Origin: Phycisphaerales bacterium
GTDB taxonomy: Bacteria > Planctomycetota > Phycisphaerae > Phycisphaerales > UBA1924
Length of the DNA: 64,000 bases
Direction: 5' to 3'
Assembly: GCA_029260455.1 (NCBI GenBank)
Contig: JAJDDF010000010.1
Coordinates: 29,865 to 93,864 of the forward strand
Shown here: one piece after another, positions 48,969 through 57,676 of the stretch
Layout of the letters: every line of letters begins with the position of its first letter
Numbering within the stretch: the stretch's first letter is position 1
The notes under the pieces: model-generated
Told to the model about the DNA's origin: nothing
The model's input: only the letters and a program-made list of their open reading frames with translations
Database searches by the model: none
Made by a program: the position numbers and the translations under genes

Positions 48969-50693
48969 ATGCACCTCGCCCTCATTCCCATCAATCCGAC
49001 AGTTGGCGACATCGGCGGCAATGCCCGCCTGATGGTTCACTGCGCCGCGGAGGCAGCAGCCCTGGGCGCAGAACTGATCGTGTTCCCGGAACTTGCACTT
49101 TGTGGCTATCCGCCGCGCGATCTACTCGAACAGGAAGGCTTTGTCGAGCGCATGGGCGATACTGCCCGCGATCTTGCGACAAAGTTCCCCAAAGACGTGA
49201 CTGCCATTGTTGGGTGTCCCTGGCGACCCTCACCAGATGAAGACGCAGCGCCCGATGCCATTGATTCTCGCGCGCGGCCAGCGAACAGCGCGCTGGTCAT
49301 GTGCGATGGGGCGATCATTGCCCGGTACGACAAACGCCTGCTGCCAAACTACGACATCTTCGATGAAGTGCGGCACTTTGCACGTGGGCGAAAACCGCTC
49401 GTCTTTGAAGTGGGCAACAAGCGCATCGGGATCGCAATCTGTGAAGATATCTGGCGCGCTGAAGATGCAAAGCGCGTCGGGCGCTACGCCGACATGCGCA
49501 ATCCCATCGAGCAACTCGCAGCCCTCAAGCCAGACATCCTTCTTGTGCCGTCGGCAAGCCCGTTTGTGATGGGCAAGATACACGCGCAACAGGAAATCCT
49601 TGCACGCATCGCGCGCACGCATAATCTGACTGTCGTTGCAGTCAATCAGTTTGGTGCCAATGACGATCTGATTTTTGATGGCCACGCCGTGGTGTACGCG
49701 CCGGATGGCGATTCGCCGTTGATCGCCGCCAACGCGCCCTTCTCCGGCGCACCGCTTCATATTGATCTGCCAACACACACACCCGCGCCCACACTGCCTG
49801 CGGCAATGGATCCACTGGAACAGCTCTGGCACGCACTGGTACTTGGCGTGCGCGATTATTGCACAAAAATCGGCTTTCACGAGATTGTTCTTGGTCTTTC
49901 AGGAGGCATTGATTCTGCACTCACTGCCGTGATCGCGGCTGCTGCCCTTGGCGCAGGCCATGTGATCGGCGTTGCGATGCCCAGTCGGTTCTCATCGCAG
50001 GGCTCAATTGATGATGCGCAATCGCTTGCCAAGATATTGGGCTGTCGCCTCATCCATGTGCCTATTGAAGAAGCGCACCTTGCCTTCGAATACACGCTTG
50101 GACCCGCGTTTACCGATCTGGATTTGCCAAATGAAACAGGCATCGCAGAAGAAAATATGCAAGCTCGCATTCGCGGCACCATCGTCATGGGCATATCCAA
50201 CAAAAGCGGTGCGCTGCTTGTCACCACAGGCAACAAAAGCGAACTCGCGATGGGCTATTCAACGCTGTACGGCGATATGAACGGCGGGCTTGCTGTATTG
50301 AGTGATCTTCTGAAGACCGAGGTGTATGCCCTTGCGCGCTTTGTCAATGAACATCACGCCCGCCTCGGCTTTGATGCGCCACCGATTCCTGAACCCTCGA
50401 TCACCAAAGCGCCCAGTGCAGAATTGCGCCCCAACCAGACCGATCAGGACACCCTGCCGCCCTATGACGTACTTGATGTTGTCGTTGAACGCTATGTTGA
50501 TTTGCGCCAGAGCGTTCAACACATTGCCCTTGAAACCGGCTTCGATGTTGCGATGGTCAAAGACCTTGTCAGGCGCATCGATCGCAATGAGTACAAGCGG
50601 TTTCAGCTTGCGGTAGGACTCAAAGTCAGACCCAGCGCATTCGGGCGCGGTCGTCGCAGGGCTATTGTTGAAAACTATGACCACTCAGAGTGA
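48969..50693 (+). CDS. nadE: Glutamine-dependent NAD+ synthase
   Basis: 574 residues. The N-terminal nitrilase-type glutaminase has FPELALCGYPPRDLL (Glu), YDKRLLPNYDIFDE (Lys) and GIAICEDIW (Cys). The C-terminal ATP-pyrophosphatase synthetase has GLSGGIDSALTAVIAAAALG. It converts deamido-NAD to NAD+ using ATP and glutamine. The length is typical of bacterial NadE2. ATG at 48969 chosen as the family start. Convergent with the MEMO-like gene. Confidence 0.97.
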   Translation: MHLALIPINPTVGDIGGNARLMVHCAAEAAALGAELIVFPELALCGYPPRDLLEQEGFVERMGDTARDLATKFPKDVTAIVGCPWRPSPDEDAAPDAIDSRARPANSALVMCDGAIIARYDKRLLPNYDIFDEVRHFARGRKPLVFEVGNKRIGIAICEDIWRAEDAKRVGRYADMRNPIEQLAALKPDILLVPSASPFVMGKIHAQQEILARIARTHNLTVVAVNQFGANDDLIFDGHAVVYAPDGDSPLIAANAPFSGAPLHIDLPTHTPAPTLPAAMDPLEQLWHALVLGVRDYCTKIGFHEIVLGLSGGIDSALTAVIAAAALGAGHVIGVAMPSRFSSQGSIDDAQSLAKILGCRLIHVPIEEAHLAFEYTLGPAFTDLDLPNETGIAEENMQARIRGTIVMGISNKSGALLVTTGNKSELAMGYSTLYGDMNGGLAVLSDLLKTEVYALARFVNEHHARLGFDAPPIPEPSITKAPSAELRPNQTDQDTLPPYDVLDVVVERYVDLRQSVQHIALETGFDVAMVKDLVRRIDRNEYKRFQLAVGLKVRPSAFGRGRRRAIVENYDHSE

Positions 50694-50714
50694 GCGCGAT
50701 GCCATCCTGCGTTC

Positions 50715-52118
50715 TTAGACAATCGCCCCTGCAAAGCTGGACACCATCGACATGCCCTGCGGGTCACCAGCAGCGGCGTAATTCAAATTCCGCACCTGCG
50801 TCGCACCCAGCGTCTTGATTGTCGCTGCGATGGGGCCAATCCCTGACCAGCGCGTCGGGTTCTGCTGCCACTGCATCGAGGTGATCAGTTCATCCGCCTT
50901 ACCCAGACCAATGATGTTCAGCATCGCCTGATCATGTTCGACCATCTTGTTGCGCGCGCCCTGCGCTTCGGGCTCATCACCCGCGAGTTTCACCTGATCT
51001 CCAAACATCGGGCCGATGTGGCTGAGTGATCCCGCGCACACGATCAACGTGCGCCCCGGCATAGATTCAATCGCGCTGCCAAGGGCTTTGGCAAAGGGTT
51101 CGATCTCCAGCCCGTCGCCATCGTATGACTTTCCGTTGTTGCGAATTGGGTCGTAGATCAACGCCGCCATCACCTTGGGCGACTTGCCGGATTCACCACC
51201 AAAGACATGGTTGATCCACGGGATGTGCCACTCGATGGAATGCTCGCGCTCGTGATCGAGGCGATGCTTCATACCCTTTTCGGTGTCTGCTGGACCGAGC
51301 GCGGCGCGCAGCGCATCCCACAATTCGCGATCAAACTCGCTTCTCCCAAGTGGGCTCTCAAAACCCTTGTCGCACAGCGCAACGCCCGTCGAGTGCCCGT
51401 AATGATTGACGCCCAGAATGATCACGCGATCCGGGCGATCGCACACCCGCATGCGTCCGTAGACATGGGCATAATTCACCCACCCGCGCGGGTAATCGAC
51501 ATCGGGCGCGAAAATCGCTTTGGGCAGATCGTCAAAGCTGGGATCGGCTGCCTTGTCGAGGGCGGTCTTGATCCACTCATCAAAGGTGCTGCGTATCTTG
51601 GCTGGCCCCTGTTCGGCTTTCTGCTCGTCGGTCGCCTCTTCGCCCACGTCTTTCACGACCAGCGCATCGCCAAAATCCGCCGTTACGGAGGGCGGAAGAT
51701 TCTCCGCAGAATCGAATTCGCTCTGAAGCCGCTCCATCAGGGCATCAAAGTTGGGACCTTCGAGAAAGCCCGCAGCGTCAAGTTGACCCACAAGCTCCTG
51801 AATGGGCTCTGGCGTGATGGCCTCAACCGCCTGCGCGGGCACATCCTGCGACTTGGCGTTGGCAGCAGCACCTGCTGCGATATTTTCAACCGTATTTTTG
51901 CCATCCATCAGGGGCAATATGAACTGAGCGAGCGGGCTGATCATGACCATCTCGCGAGACACCTGGGATGGGTCGCGGAGACCAAGGACCTGCTGCTCAT
52001 TGTGCTTCATCGCCATTCCCTGCACCGGACGCAGCTTCGGGCGGGCATGGTGGTCCAGCGCGGGGTCATACTTGACAGGATCGGGGGTCGCGGGAGAGGT
52101 GTTGGCATCGGTGGTCAT
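50715..52118 (-). CDS. MEMO-like protein with N-terminal PqqD-like region
   Basis: 467 residues. The C-terminal portion (about 190-467) resembles MEMO1/AMMECR1-associated AmmeMemoRadiSam protein B: PDVDYPRGWVNYAHVYG, ILGVNHYGHSTG, EHSIEWHIPWI and GSLSHIGPMFGD. The His of the first metal motif (usually PHxDF or PHAGY) is Asp here. The N-terminal about 100 residues, with VLGLRDPSQVS and FILPLMDGKNTVENIA, look like the winged-helix/PqqD-like part seen before MEMO in several phyla. AMMECR1 and radical-SAM partners are not next to it. The function is not established. Confidence 0.82.
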   Translation of the reverse strand: MTTDANTSPATPDPVKYDPALDHHARPKLRPVQGMAMKHNEQQVLGLRDPSQVSREMVMISPLAQFILPLMDGKNTVENIAAGAAANAKSQDVPAQAVEAITPEPIQELVGQLDAAGFLEGPNFDALMERLQSEFDSAENLPPSVTADFGDALVVKDVGEEATDEQKAEQGPAKIRSTFDEWIKTALDKAADPSFDDLPKAIFAPDVDYPRGWVNYAHVYGRMRVCDRPDRVIILGVNHYGHSTGVALCDKGFESPLGRSEFDRELWDALRAALGPADTEKGMKHRLDHEREHSIEWHIPWINHVFGGESGKSPKVMAALIYDPIRNNGKSYDGDGLEIEPFAKALGSAIESMPGRTLIVCAGSLSHIGPMFGDQVKLAGDEPEAQGARNKMVEHDQAMLNIIGLGKADELITSMQWQQNPTRWSGIGPIAATIKTLGATQVRNLNYAAAGDPQGMSMVSSFAGAIV

Positions 52119-52312
52119 CAGGAGATTCCTCAGGGCTTGGGGACGAAATGGGGGCCATGGAAGAGTGATCCATCGCGATCAAGAAAGCAGTGTAGGCCCT
52201 ATGGCGGGCAGGGTCGCTATACTCCTCGACCCCAAGCATCGGAGAACTGGTGGGTCCACTCTGGTGTGGTTGGGAATGTACTAGTCGAATTCATTTGAAG
52301 CGAGCTTCTACA

Positions 52313-52627
52313 ATGTTGGACAGCCTCAAGGCCGGCGAACAGGTGACCTTTACCATCAAGCGCGATCTGCGCAAAGGCGACACGCGCGACACCGTGGCGC
52401 GCCTGATGCGAAACGATCCGGCGATCAAGAAGACGCTGCGCAAAGCGCAGGCCCATCGTCGGCGTACGATGGAAATCCGCACGCGTGGCGGGCGCCCGTG
52501 GGCGGTGAGGCCGCGTGCAACAAAAGCTGCGCATCCCATCAAGGGTACATCATGGTCCATGACGTGGACCCCCCTCTTGCGCAAGGATGTCGAGAGTGTT
52601 GCCCATGTGCTTGAGATCAATAAGTAA
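52313..52627 (+). CDS. Small basic hypothetical protein
   Basis: 104 residues, very rich in K and R (HRRRTMEIRTRGGRPWAVRPR in the middle). The N-terminus (LDSLKAGEQVTFTIKRDLRKGDTRDTVARLM) contains a possible short domain with helical character; C-terminal LLRKDVESVAHVLEINK. Basic composition would suit nucleic-acid binding, but no domain was recognised. A longer frame starts at 52250. Its stop lies inside the next gene's N-terminal sequence. Confidence 0.65.
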   Translation: MLDSLKAGEQVTFTIKRDLRKGDTRDTVARLMRNDPAIKKTLRKAQAHRRRTMEIRTRGGRPWAVRPRATKAAHPIKGTSWSMTWTPLLRKDVESVAHVLEINK

Positions 52628-53072
52628 ACCCCGACGCAAACACCGCCTGATCCGCAATAGTGCGATGATCGCCGCAGCGCTCGCGCTGGTTGTACTTGGT
52701 TCGTGCAAGAAAAAGCTGGCGGACCCGCCAGAGAACGCTCCTCCTGCAAATACGCAGGTGTTTGAATACACCGTGCGCGGCATCGTTGCGCAGCTGCCGG
52801 GCCCGATGAATGAATTTGCTGTGCGTCATGAAGCTATCCCGGAGTTTCGTAACCCCAATGGCTCTCTCGGCATGAACACTATGCAGATGGAGTTCCCACT
52901 TGGCGACAATATCATCCTTGCAGAGGACATCACGCCGGGCGATCCGGTGGAAATGACCTTTGTCGTCGAATACGGCGACGCCCCTCGGTACTATGCGGCT
53001 GTGGTGACGAAGTTGCCCGAGGACACGGTGCTTGATTTTTCGCCTCTCGAGCATACGCCCGAATCTGAATAA
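52605..53072 (+). CDS. CusF-like copper-binding lipoprotein
   Basis: About 155 residues. A basic N-terminal region followed by a hydrophobic helix and lipobox LGSC gives an outer-membrane or periplasmic lipoprotein. The mature domain (FEYTVRGIVAQLPG, HEAIPEF, GMNTMQMEFPLGDNIIL, GDPVEMTFVVEYGD) resembles the small beta-barrel that precedes SCO1 proteins or stands alone as CusF, with methionines in the position usually holding copper ligands. The gene overlaps the small basic gene by 23 bp. Copper binding is inferred from the Met-rich motif. The exact start is uncertain (52587 or 52665 possible). Confidence 0.7.
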   Translation: MCLRSISKPRRKHRLIRNSAMIAAALALVVLGSCKKKLADPPENAPPANTQVFEYTVRGIVAQLPGPMNEFAVRHEAIPEFRNPNGSLGMNTMQMEFPLGDNIILAEDITPGDPVEMTFVVEYGDAPRYYAAVVTKLPEDTVLDFSPLEHTPESE

Positions 53073-53164
53073 GTTTCGCGGCAAGCCAGCGGTAGCGCAC
53101 ACACCGAATGCCTCGAACGAACACCCGGCATCCATACTGTGATGTTGCTGTTGCTACAACAAGA

Positions 53165-53207
53165 AAAAAGAAAAAGCCCAGCACCCCGAGTTGGTGGAAT
53201 GCCGGGC
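53165..53207 (-). terminator. Intrinsic terminator of the UDG gene
   Basis: On the minus strand GCCCGGCA pairs with TGCTGGGC (8 bp, with one G-U), followed by TTTTTCTTTTTT. It lies 195 bp beyond the UDG stop codon. The flanking bases 53073-53400 contain no gene I can support. Confidence 0.75.
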
Positions 53208-53400
53208 GAACGTCCTGCGGGAACGCCATTGCGGCGGACGAGGAGACAAAGGTATCCGTCGCGACGCTGTGCCAGCCCGCAGTTACACACTTACCGATTC
53301 GCTTTCGGTGTGGAAATGTTCCACCGTGTATAAAATCGGGCAATGAATCTGTCGTGAAGGGGCGAATTAGGGGATTGTCCCCCAAAAAGAAGTTCGCTAT

Positions 53401-54168
53401 CTATTCGGAATCGCCGTGTGCGGTTCCAAGCCTGTGAACGACCTGTTGAAGGTCTGACCAGATTCGGCGTCTGTTCTCCGGCGTGTATGAGCGCAATAAA
53501 TACGCCGGGTGATAGGTAGGCATTAGAGGAACCCCATGCCAGTCATGCCAGCGCCCGCGCATCGATCCCATGGAGTCATTGCTACCAAGCAGAAAATTTG
53601 ATGCCGGTTTGCCAAGCGTGACAATAATGCGCGGCGCGATGATGTTGATTTGCGCTTCGAGAAAGACGCCATCAGCGTGTGTTTCATCAGGTGTCGGCGT
53701 GCGGTTATTGGGCGGGCGCACCTTGAGCACGTTGGTGATGTAGACCTCATCACGCTGCAGCCCCATCGCGATGATCATTTCATTGAGTTTTTGCCCCGCA
53801 CGCCCCACGAAGGGAGTGCCGGACGCATCTTCATCTGCACCCGGGGCTTCGCCAATGAACATGAGCGCAGCATCGGGATCGCCATCACCAAAAACGATTG
53901 TGTTCCACCCTTGAATGGTCTTCATAACCGTGCTTTCGCGCTCATAGCGCTCGCGCAAGGCCGCAAGAGCATCGGCTTTGACTGTCGATTGGCTCGGCTT
54001 CTCAGCGGGATCAACAGCAGGGATATTCACCTGTGCTGGTGAAATCTTCTGAAGAGCTCCAGCAGTCGAAACACACCGGCACGGCACCGCCTCAACGCCC
54101 AGAAGCTTCGCCGTATGGATGTGCTGTCGTGCGACACGAATCGCTTGATCGTGGAGAACTTCATTCAT
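53401..54168 (-). CDS. Family-4-type uracil-DNA glycosylase lacking Fe-S cysteines
   Basis: 255 residues. The UDG fold is clear: FIGEAPGADEDASGTPFVGRAGQ, VYITNVLKVRPPNNRTPTPDE and PTYHPAYLLR. Family-4 enzymes carry four cysteines for a [4Fe-4S] cluster: two in a CxxC before the VVFGEG loop, one in KCRPP and one about 15 residues later. Here the CxxC region reads STVMKTIQGWNT, KCRPP is KVRPP and the last position is Asp, so all four are missing. Two other Cys (PCRC, residues 30-32) lie far upstream. Removal of uracil from DNA is inferred. Confidence 0.88.
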   Translation of the reverse strand: MNEVLHDQAIRVARQHIHTAKLLGVEAVPCRCVSTAGALQKISPAQVNIPAVDPAEKPSQSTVKADALAALRERYERESTVMKTIQGWNTIVFGDGDPDAALMFIGEAPGADEDASGTPFVGRAGQKLNEMIIAMGLQRDEVYITNVLKVRPPNNRTPTPDETHADGVFLEAQINIIAPRIIVTLGKPASNFLLGSNDSMGSMRGRWHDWHGVPLMPTYHPAYLLRSYTPENRRRIWSDLQQVVHRLGTAHGDSE

Positions 54169-54210
54169 GACTGCAGTGTACCACGCACATGCGAAACACT
54201 TAGCACAGCA

Positions 54211-55092
54211 TCACGCTCCCGCAGGCAGACGAGGTCGCACAGTGGTGATGATGGTCGGCGCGGGCGCAGCCGTGGGCACAGACTCAGACAATTCAACTGG
54301 CAGAGGTACATCGTGTCCGAGATAACGTGCAATGAGCGCACCCCGGCTTTTCGCACCGAGCTTGCGATGCAATGATTTGACATGATCATGCACCGTGTGC
54401 TTGCTGCGCCGCAGATGCTCTGCAATTTCACGCACCGAATGCCCGAGCGTGAGCAATTGCAGTATTTGTTCTTCGCGCGCCGTCACCGTTGTTGATGCAG
54501 TGACACAAGTGAACCCAAATGCAGAAGCAGCGCGAGCCGTGAGCATCTCAAGAATCGGCAGGAACACGATCGCGTCAGTCTGCGCATAGGATGGATAGTC
54601 TGAGCCGATGCCAAGCTCCGCGATGATGACACGGCTTGGATCTTCAGGATGTAGACATCCGGCGCCGACCAAAAGATCGCTCACACCAAGGCGCTTCCAC
54701 CGTTTGCCCGCAGGCGTCAAAGGCCACGCCGGTGATGACGACAGATCGCGCAGACGAGACGCGCCCATACATTCGCCGCGCAGGAGTTCAGAAATGCGCC
54801 ACCCCGGCGAACTAACACCATCACCGTGAACACGACTCAGATCGTCCTGGTGCGCTGAGGCTGCGGGGGCAATACCGCCCGTCGCCTCAACATTTGTAGT
54901 TGCAGGGATTGCATCATCATCGATCGAGAGAATCGAGACCATCACAAATGCACCAGGACGAATGTGCTGGATCGCTGCACCGGCATCTGCACACCAACTT
55001 TGTGTGGGCACTGCGGGCAGTCGTGCGATGGATGATGCTGCCTGAGCAACACCACGGAGCTGATCCGGAGTGAGCACTGCGGTGATCGTCAT
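54211..55092 (-). CDS. LuxR-family transcriptional regulator
   Basis: 293 residues. The C-terminal HTH (about 205-265) reads LTAREEQILQLLTLGHSVREIAEH and the recognition helix SKHTVHDHVKSLHRKLGA, the LuxR/FixJ type. The N-terminal part of about 200 residues has no receiver, PAS or autoinducer-binding motif that I recognise. It is not accompanied by a histidine kinase. GAGGTA lies upstream of the ATG. Separated from the UDG gene by 42 bp; targets cannot be read. Confidence 0.88.
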   Translation of the reverse strand: MTITAVLTPDQLRGVAQAASSIARLPAVPTQSWCADAGAAIQHIRPGAFVMVSILSIDDDAIPATTNVEATGGIAPAASAHQDDLSRVHGDGVSSPGWRISELLRGECMGASRLRDLSSSPAWPLTPAGKRWKRLGVSDLLVGAGCLHPEDPSRVIIAELGIGSDYPSYAQTDAIVFLPILEMLTARAASAFGFTCVTASTTVTAREEQILQLLTLGHSVREIAEHLRRSKHTVHDHVKSLHRKLGAKSRGALIARYLGHDVPLPVELSESVPTAAPAPTIITTVRPRLPAGA

Positions 55093-55262
55093 GGATCTAC
55101 CTCGTTGCTCGCAAGCGGGCGAGCATTTATTTTATTCGCACCATGGCCCTCGTCGTGGAGAGACTCCAGTAGCGCGGCACGCGATGTTATCGGCTATTGA
55201 ACGTAGAGTCTGTACACAATCGGCAGAGTAATTCCCCTTATTCGGGATGTGTTGAGATGTCT

Positions 55263-55859
55263 TTATCCTGATATGCGTTTTTGGAGCGCCTTGGCGATTC
55301 TGCCCGCAAGAGGCATATCGCGCCCGACGGGGATAAAGGCATCCGGAGTTTCAGAAGCAGATCCAGCGGTCGTGCTGCTGAGCAGCCTCACCGAGGTTGG
55401 ATCAGCCCGCAGGCCCGGGCGCTGTTCGCGCCTGAGCAGCACATCGACGCGCACGCGCACCGGTCCATCATGATCGCGCACATCATAGCGCGGGTCGCGG
55501 CGCAAACGCAACGCCCCCGTGCCCGCCTGCGGACGAAACACCACGGTCACGGTGCGCGCTTCGCCATGCAGCAGGCCGTGCCATGCATCGCCAAGATCGG
55601 AAGCATGCGGAATCCAGGGGGTTGCAAATCCACTTGAACGCCGGGGACGGGAGGTGAGCACACCCGCGCGTGCGTCGACGCGGTCAAGCTCGAAGCCGAA
55701 TGCGCGCACCGTATTCTTGGCCGCCTCGAAGGCTTCGTTGTAATCGTTCGCCTCGATCTTGAAGGCCGTTGAGCGCGCCACAGACGAGCATCCGATCGCA
55801 GGCAGGATCGCACACGCACACACAATCATGGTCAGAAATTGCAGGACAGTCCGGCGCAT
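55263..55859 (-). CDS. Hypothetical lipoprotein
   Basis: About 198 residues. Signal sequence MRRTVLQFLTMIVCACAIL and lipobox AIGC; mature part contains YNEAFEAAKNTVRAFGF and several RxR-rich strands (RLRRDPRYDVRD). No recognised domain. A GTG at 55868 would add three residues. It is divergent from the phosphofructokinase gene. The 170 bp between this gene and the LuxR gene contain nothing recognisable. Confidence 0.7.
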   Translation of the reverse strand: MRRTVLQFLTMIVCACAILPAIGCSSVARSTAFKIEANDYNEAFEAAKNTVRAFGFELDRVDARAGVLTSRPRRSSGFATPWIPHASDLGDAWHGLLHGEARTVTVVFRPQAGTGALRLRRDPRYDVRDHDGPVRVRVDVLLRREQRPGLRADPTSVRLLSSTTAGSASETPDAFIPVGRDMPLAGRIAKALQKRISG

Positions 55860-55914
55860 GACGGGCACTATACCCTGCTAGCATGTCCTGCCTTGAGATG
55901 GAGGATTGAAATTG

Positions 55915-57102
55915 ATGCAAGGGAACGCAGTCATCGGACAATCAGGCGGGCCAACCGCGGTGATCAATCAATCGCTTGTCGGCGTGGTGGAAGGACTCCG
56001 TAGCGCCCAGGGCGTCGAAAAAATGCTTGGCATGCGCCACGGCGTGCGCGGGCTGGTCTCCGGTGAACTTGTGCGACTCGACACCATGGATCAGGCTGCC
56101 CTCGATCGTGTCGCAAACACCCCCAGCGCAGCGCTCGGTTCGACGCGCGACAAACCCGATGGTGCATACTGTGAGCGCATTCTTGAAGGGTGCAAAAAGC
56201 ACAACGTCCGGCAGTTCTTCTATATCGGTGGCAATGATTCCTCGGACACGTGCCGCCTTGTCAATGAACTTGCCAAGCAGTCCGGCTATGACATGCACTG
56301 TTTTCATGTACCCAAAACCATCGACAACGACCTGATGAAGAACGACCACACGCCGGGGTTTGCCTCTGCAGCGCGGTATGTCGCGATGGCGTTCATGGGT
56401 GACAACCTTGATAACGCTTCGATCCCGGGCGTGAAGATCAATGTTGTCATGGGGCGACACGCTGGCTTTCTAGTTGGCGCTTCGGCGCTGTTGCGCGAGC
56501 GCGAAGATGATGGCCCGCACTTGGTGTGTGTGCCCGAGCGCACCTTTGATATGGATACATTTGTCGGGCGCGTTGAAGATTGCATGAGCCGGTTTGGGCG
56601 CTGTCAGATTGCACTGAGTGAAGGTGTGCAAGATAAGGATGGCAATGCGATTGGTGCGACACTCATCGCGGGCGATACCGATGCACATGGCAATGCCCAA
56701 CTTTCCGGCTCTGGCGCACTGGGTGATCAGATGGCGATGGTCTTGAAGAAACGCTTGACACCTGTAGGTGGCACGCCGCTCCGCGTGCGCGCCGATACGC
56801 TTGGCTATCAACAGCGCTGCTATCCTGATGCAAGCCCGATTGATGCACAGGAAGCGCGCCAGGCGGGCGTTTTTGCTGCAAAACTAATGAAAAATGGCGA
56901 ACGCGATGGATCCGTTGCGATCGTGCGCACGAGTGATGCACCTTATGCAAGTGAGATGCAGCGCGTGGAACTGACCGATGTCGCTGCCAAAACGCGCCAC
57001 ATGCCCGATGACTTTCTCGATGGTGACTTCAACGTGAGCGATGCCTTCATCGAGTGGCTGCGACCTTTGGTCGGCCCGATGCCGGTGGCGGGACGGGTGT
57101 AG
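55915..57102 (+). CDS. Phosphofructokinase, PPi-dependent type
   Basis: 395 residues. The PFK fold is clear: GQSGGPTAVINQSL, IGGNDSSDT, PKTIDNDL and GRHAGFLVGASALL. The PKTIDND motif with Lys, and Asp in the GGND loop, are the residue pattern of PPi-dependent enzymes; ATP-dependent PFKs have GGDGS and PGTIDND. PPi-PFK interconverts fructose 6-phosphate and fructose 1,6-bisphosphate reversibly. Start at ATG 55915 with GGAGG 10 bp upstream; TTG at 55906 is too close. A family-A repeat follows the stop. Confidence 0.92.
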   Translation: MQGNAVIGQSGGPTAVINQSLVGVVEGLRSAQGVEKMLGMRHGVRGLVSGELVRLDTMDQAALDRVANTPSAALGSTRDKPDGAYCERILEGCKKHNVRQFFYIGGNDSSDTCRLVNELAKQSGYDMHCFHVPKTIDNDLMKNDHTPGFASAARYVAMAFMGDNLDNASIPGVKINVVMGRHAGFLVGASALLREREDDGPHLVCVPERTFDMDTFVGRVEDCMSRFGRCQIALSEGVQDKDGNAIGATLIAGDTDAHGNAQLSGSGALGDQMAMVLKKRLTPVGGTPLRVRADTLGYQQRCYPDASPIDAQEARQAGVFAAKLMKNGERDGSVAIVRTSDAPYASEMQRVELTDVAAKTRHMPDDFLDGDFNVSDAFIEWLRPLVGPMPVAGRV

Positions 57103-57146
57103 AAGAAAGAATTCACCACAGAGGCGCAGAGATCACAGAGAAGAAT
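57101..57146 (+). repeat. Intergenic repeat, family A
   Basis: Forward copy of the family-A word (here with ATTCACCACAGAGGCGCAGAG), directly at the stop of the phosphofructokinase gene. It is followed by TTTTTTG and then the convergent DUF1569 gene. Confidence 0.85.
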
Positions 57147-57175
57147 TTTTTGTATTGGAAAAAGAGAGAGGCAAA

Positions 57176-57673
57176 TCACCCCACCTGAACGAACCCAAGA
57201 TGCAACTGAGTATGCCCGAGCTGGACCTGTTGCCATTCATCGTGCGTGAAAACGCCGAAGAGGGGTGACACTGCGGTGAACTTTTCACCGCTCTTCGTGC
57301 GCTCAATTTGAGTGCGAAAATCTGCCATCCCCTGCTCAAAGGTGACATCATCATCCGGCAGGAATGGCTTGGCCTCTTTGGGCAACTTGATGCCCGCGGG
57401 CGGTGTAGCACCGGAGATTGCTTTCTTTTTGAAGAATACCTTGCACATCATCTTGAGAATCATCGGCGGTTTCATCTCGGGTGGAAAACCGTCGATCCCC
57501 GCCCGCCACACTTTGGCACAGTGTTCAAGGTTCTGACCCGCGGACCAATTGCCGGTCGTGGCGATCGTGCCCGCAGTATTGGCAGCCTGCAGCACATCAA
57601 GGTCGCGCTCAATATCAGCAATGCTGTTGTATTTCAGTTCGCGGCGTTCAGATTGCTTGGTGTTGACTGTCAT
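57176..57673 (-). CDS. DUF1569 (DinB-like) protein
   Basis: 165 residues. The DUF1569 family, a DinB-like four-helix bundle: WSAGQNLEHCAKVWRAGIDGF near the N-terminus and THDEWQQVQLGHTQLHLGF near the end supply the metal-binding-type His residues. No function is established for this family. The start is at ATG 57673, immediately after the CvpA gene (3 bp), so the two form one operon. Confidence 0.85.
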   Translation of the reverse strand: MTVNTKQSERRELKYNSIADIERDLDVLQAANTAGTIATTGNWSAGQNLEHCAKVWRAGIDGFPPEMKPPMILKMMCKVFFKKKAISGATPPAGIKLPKEAKPFLPDDDVTFEQGMADFRTQIERTKSGEKFTAVSPLFGVFTHDEWQQVQLGHTQLHLGFVQVG

Positions 57674-57676
57674 TGT

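Noticed and set aside
51207..52298. 363-codon plus-strand frame opposite the MEMO-like gene
   Set aside because: Antisense shadow of a gene with clear MEMO motifs.
53073..53400. Gene on the minus strand across 53165-53385
   Set aside because: The frame reads through the hairpin and U-tract of an intrinsic terminator and encodes an FFFF-type run.
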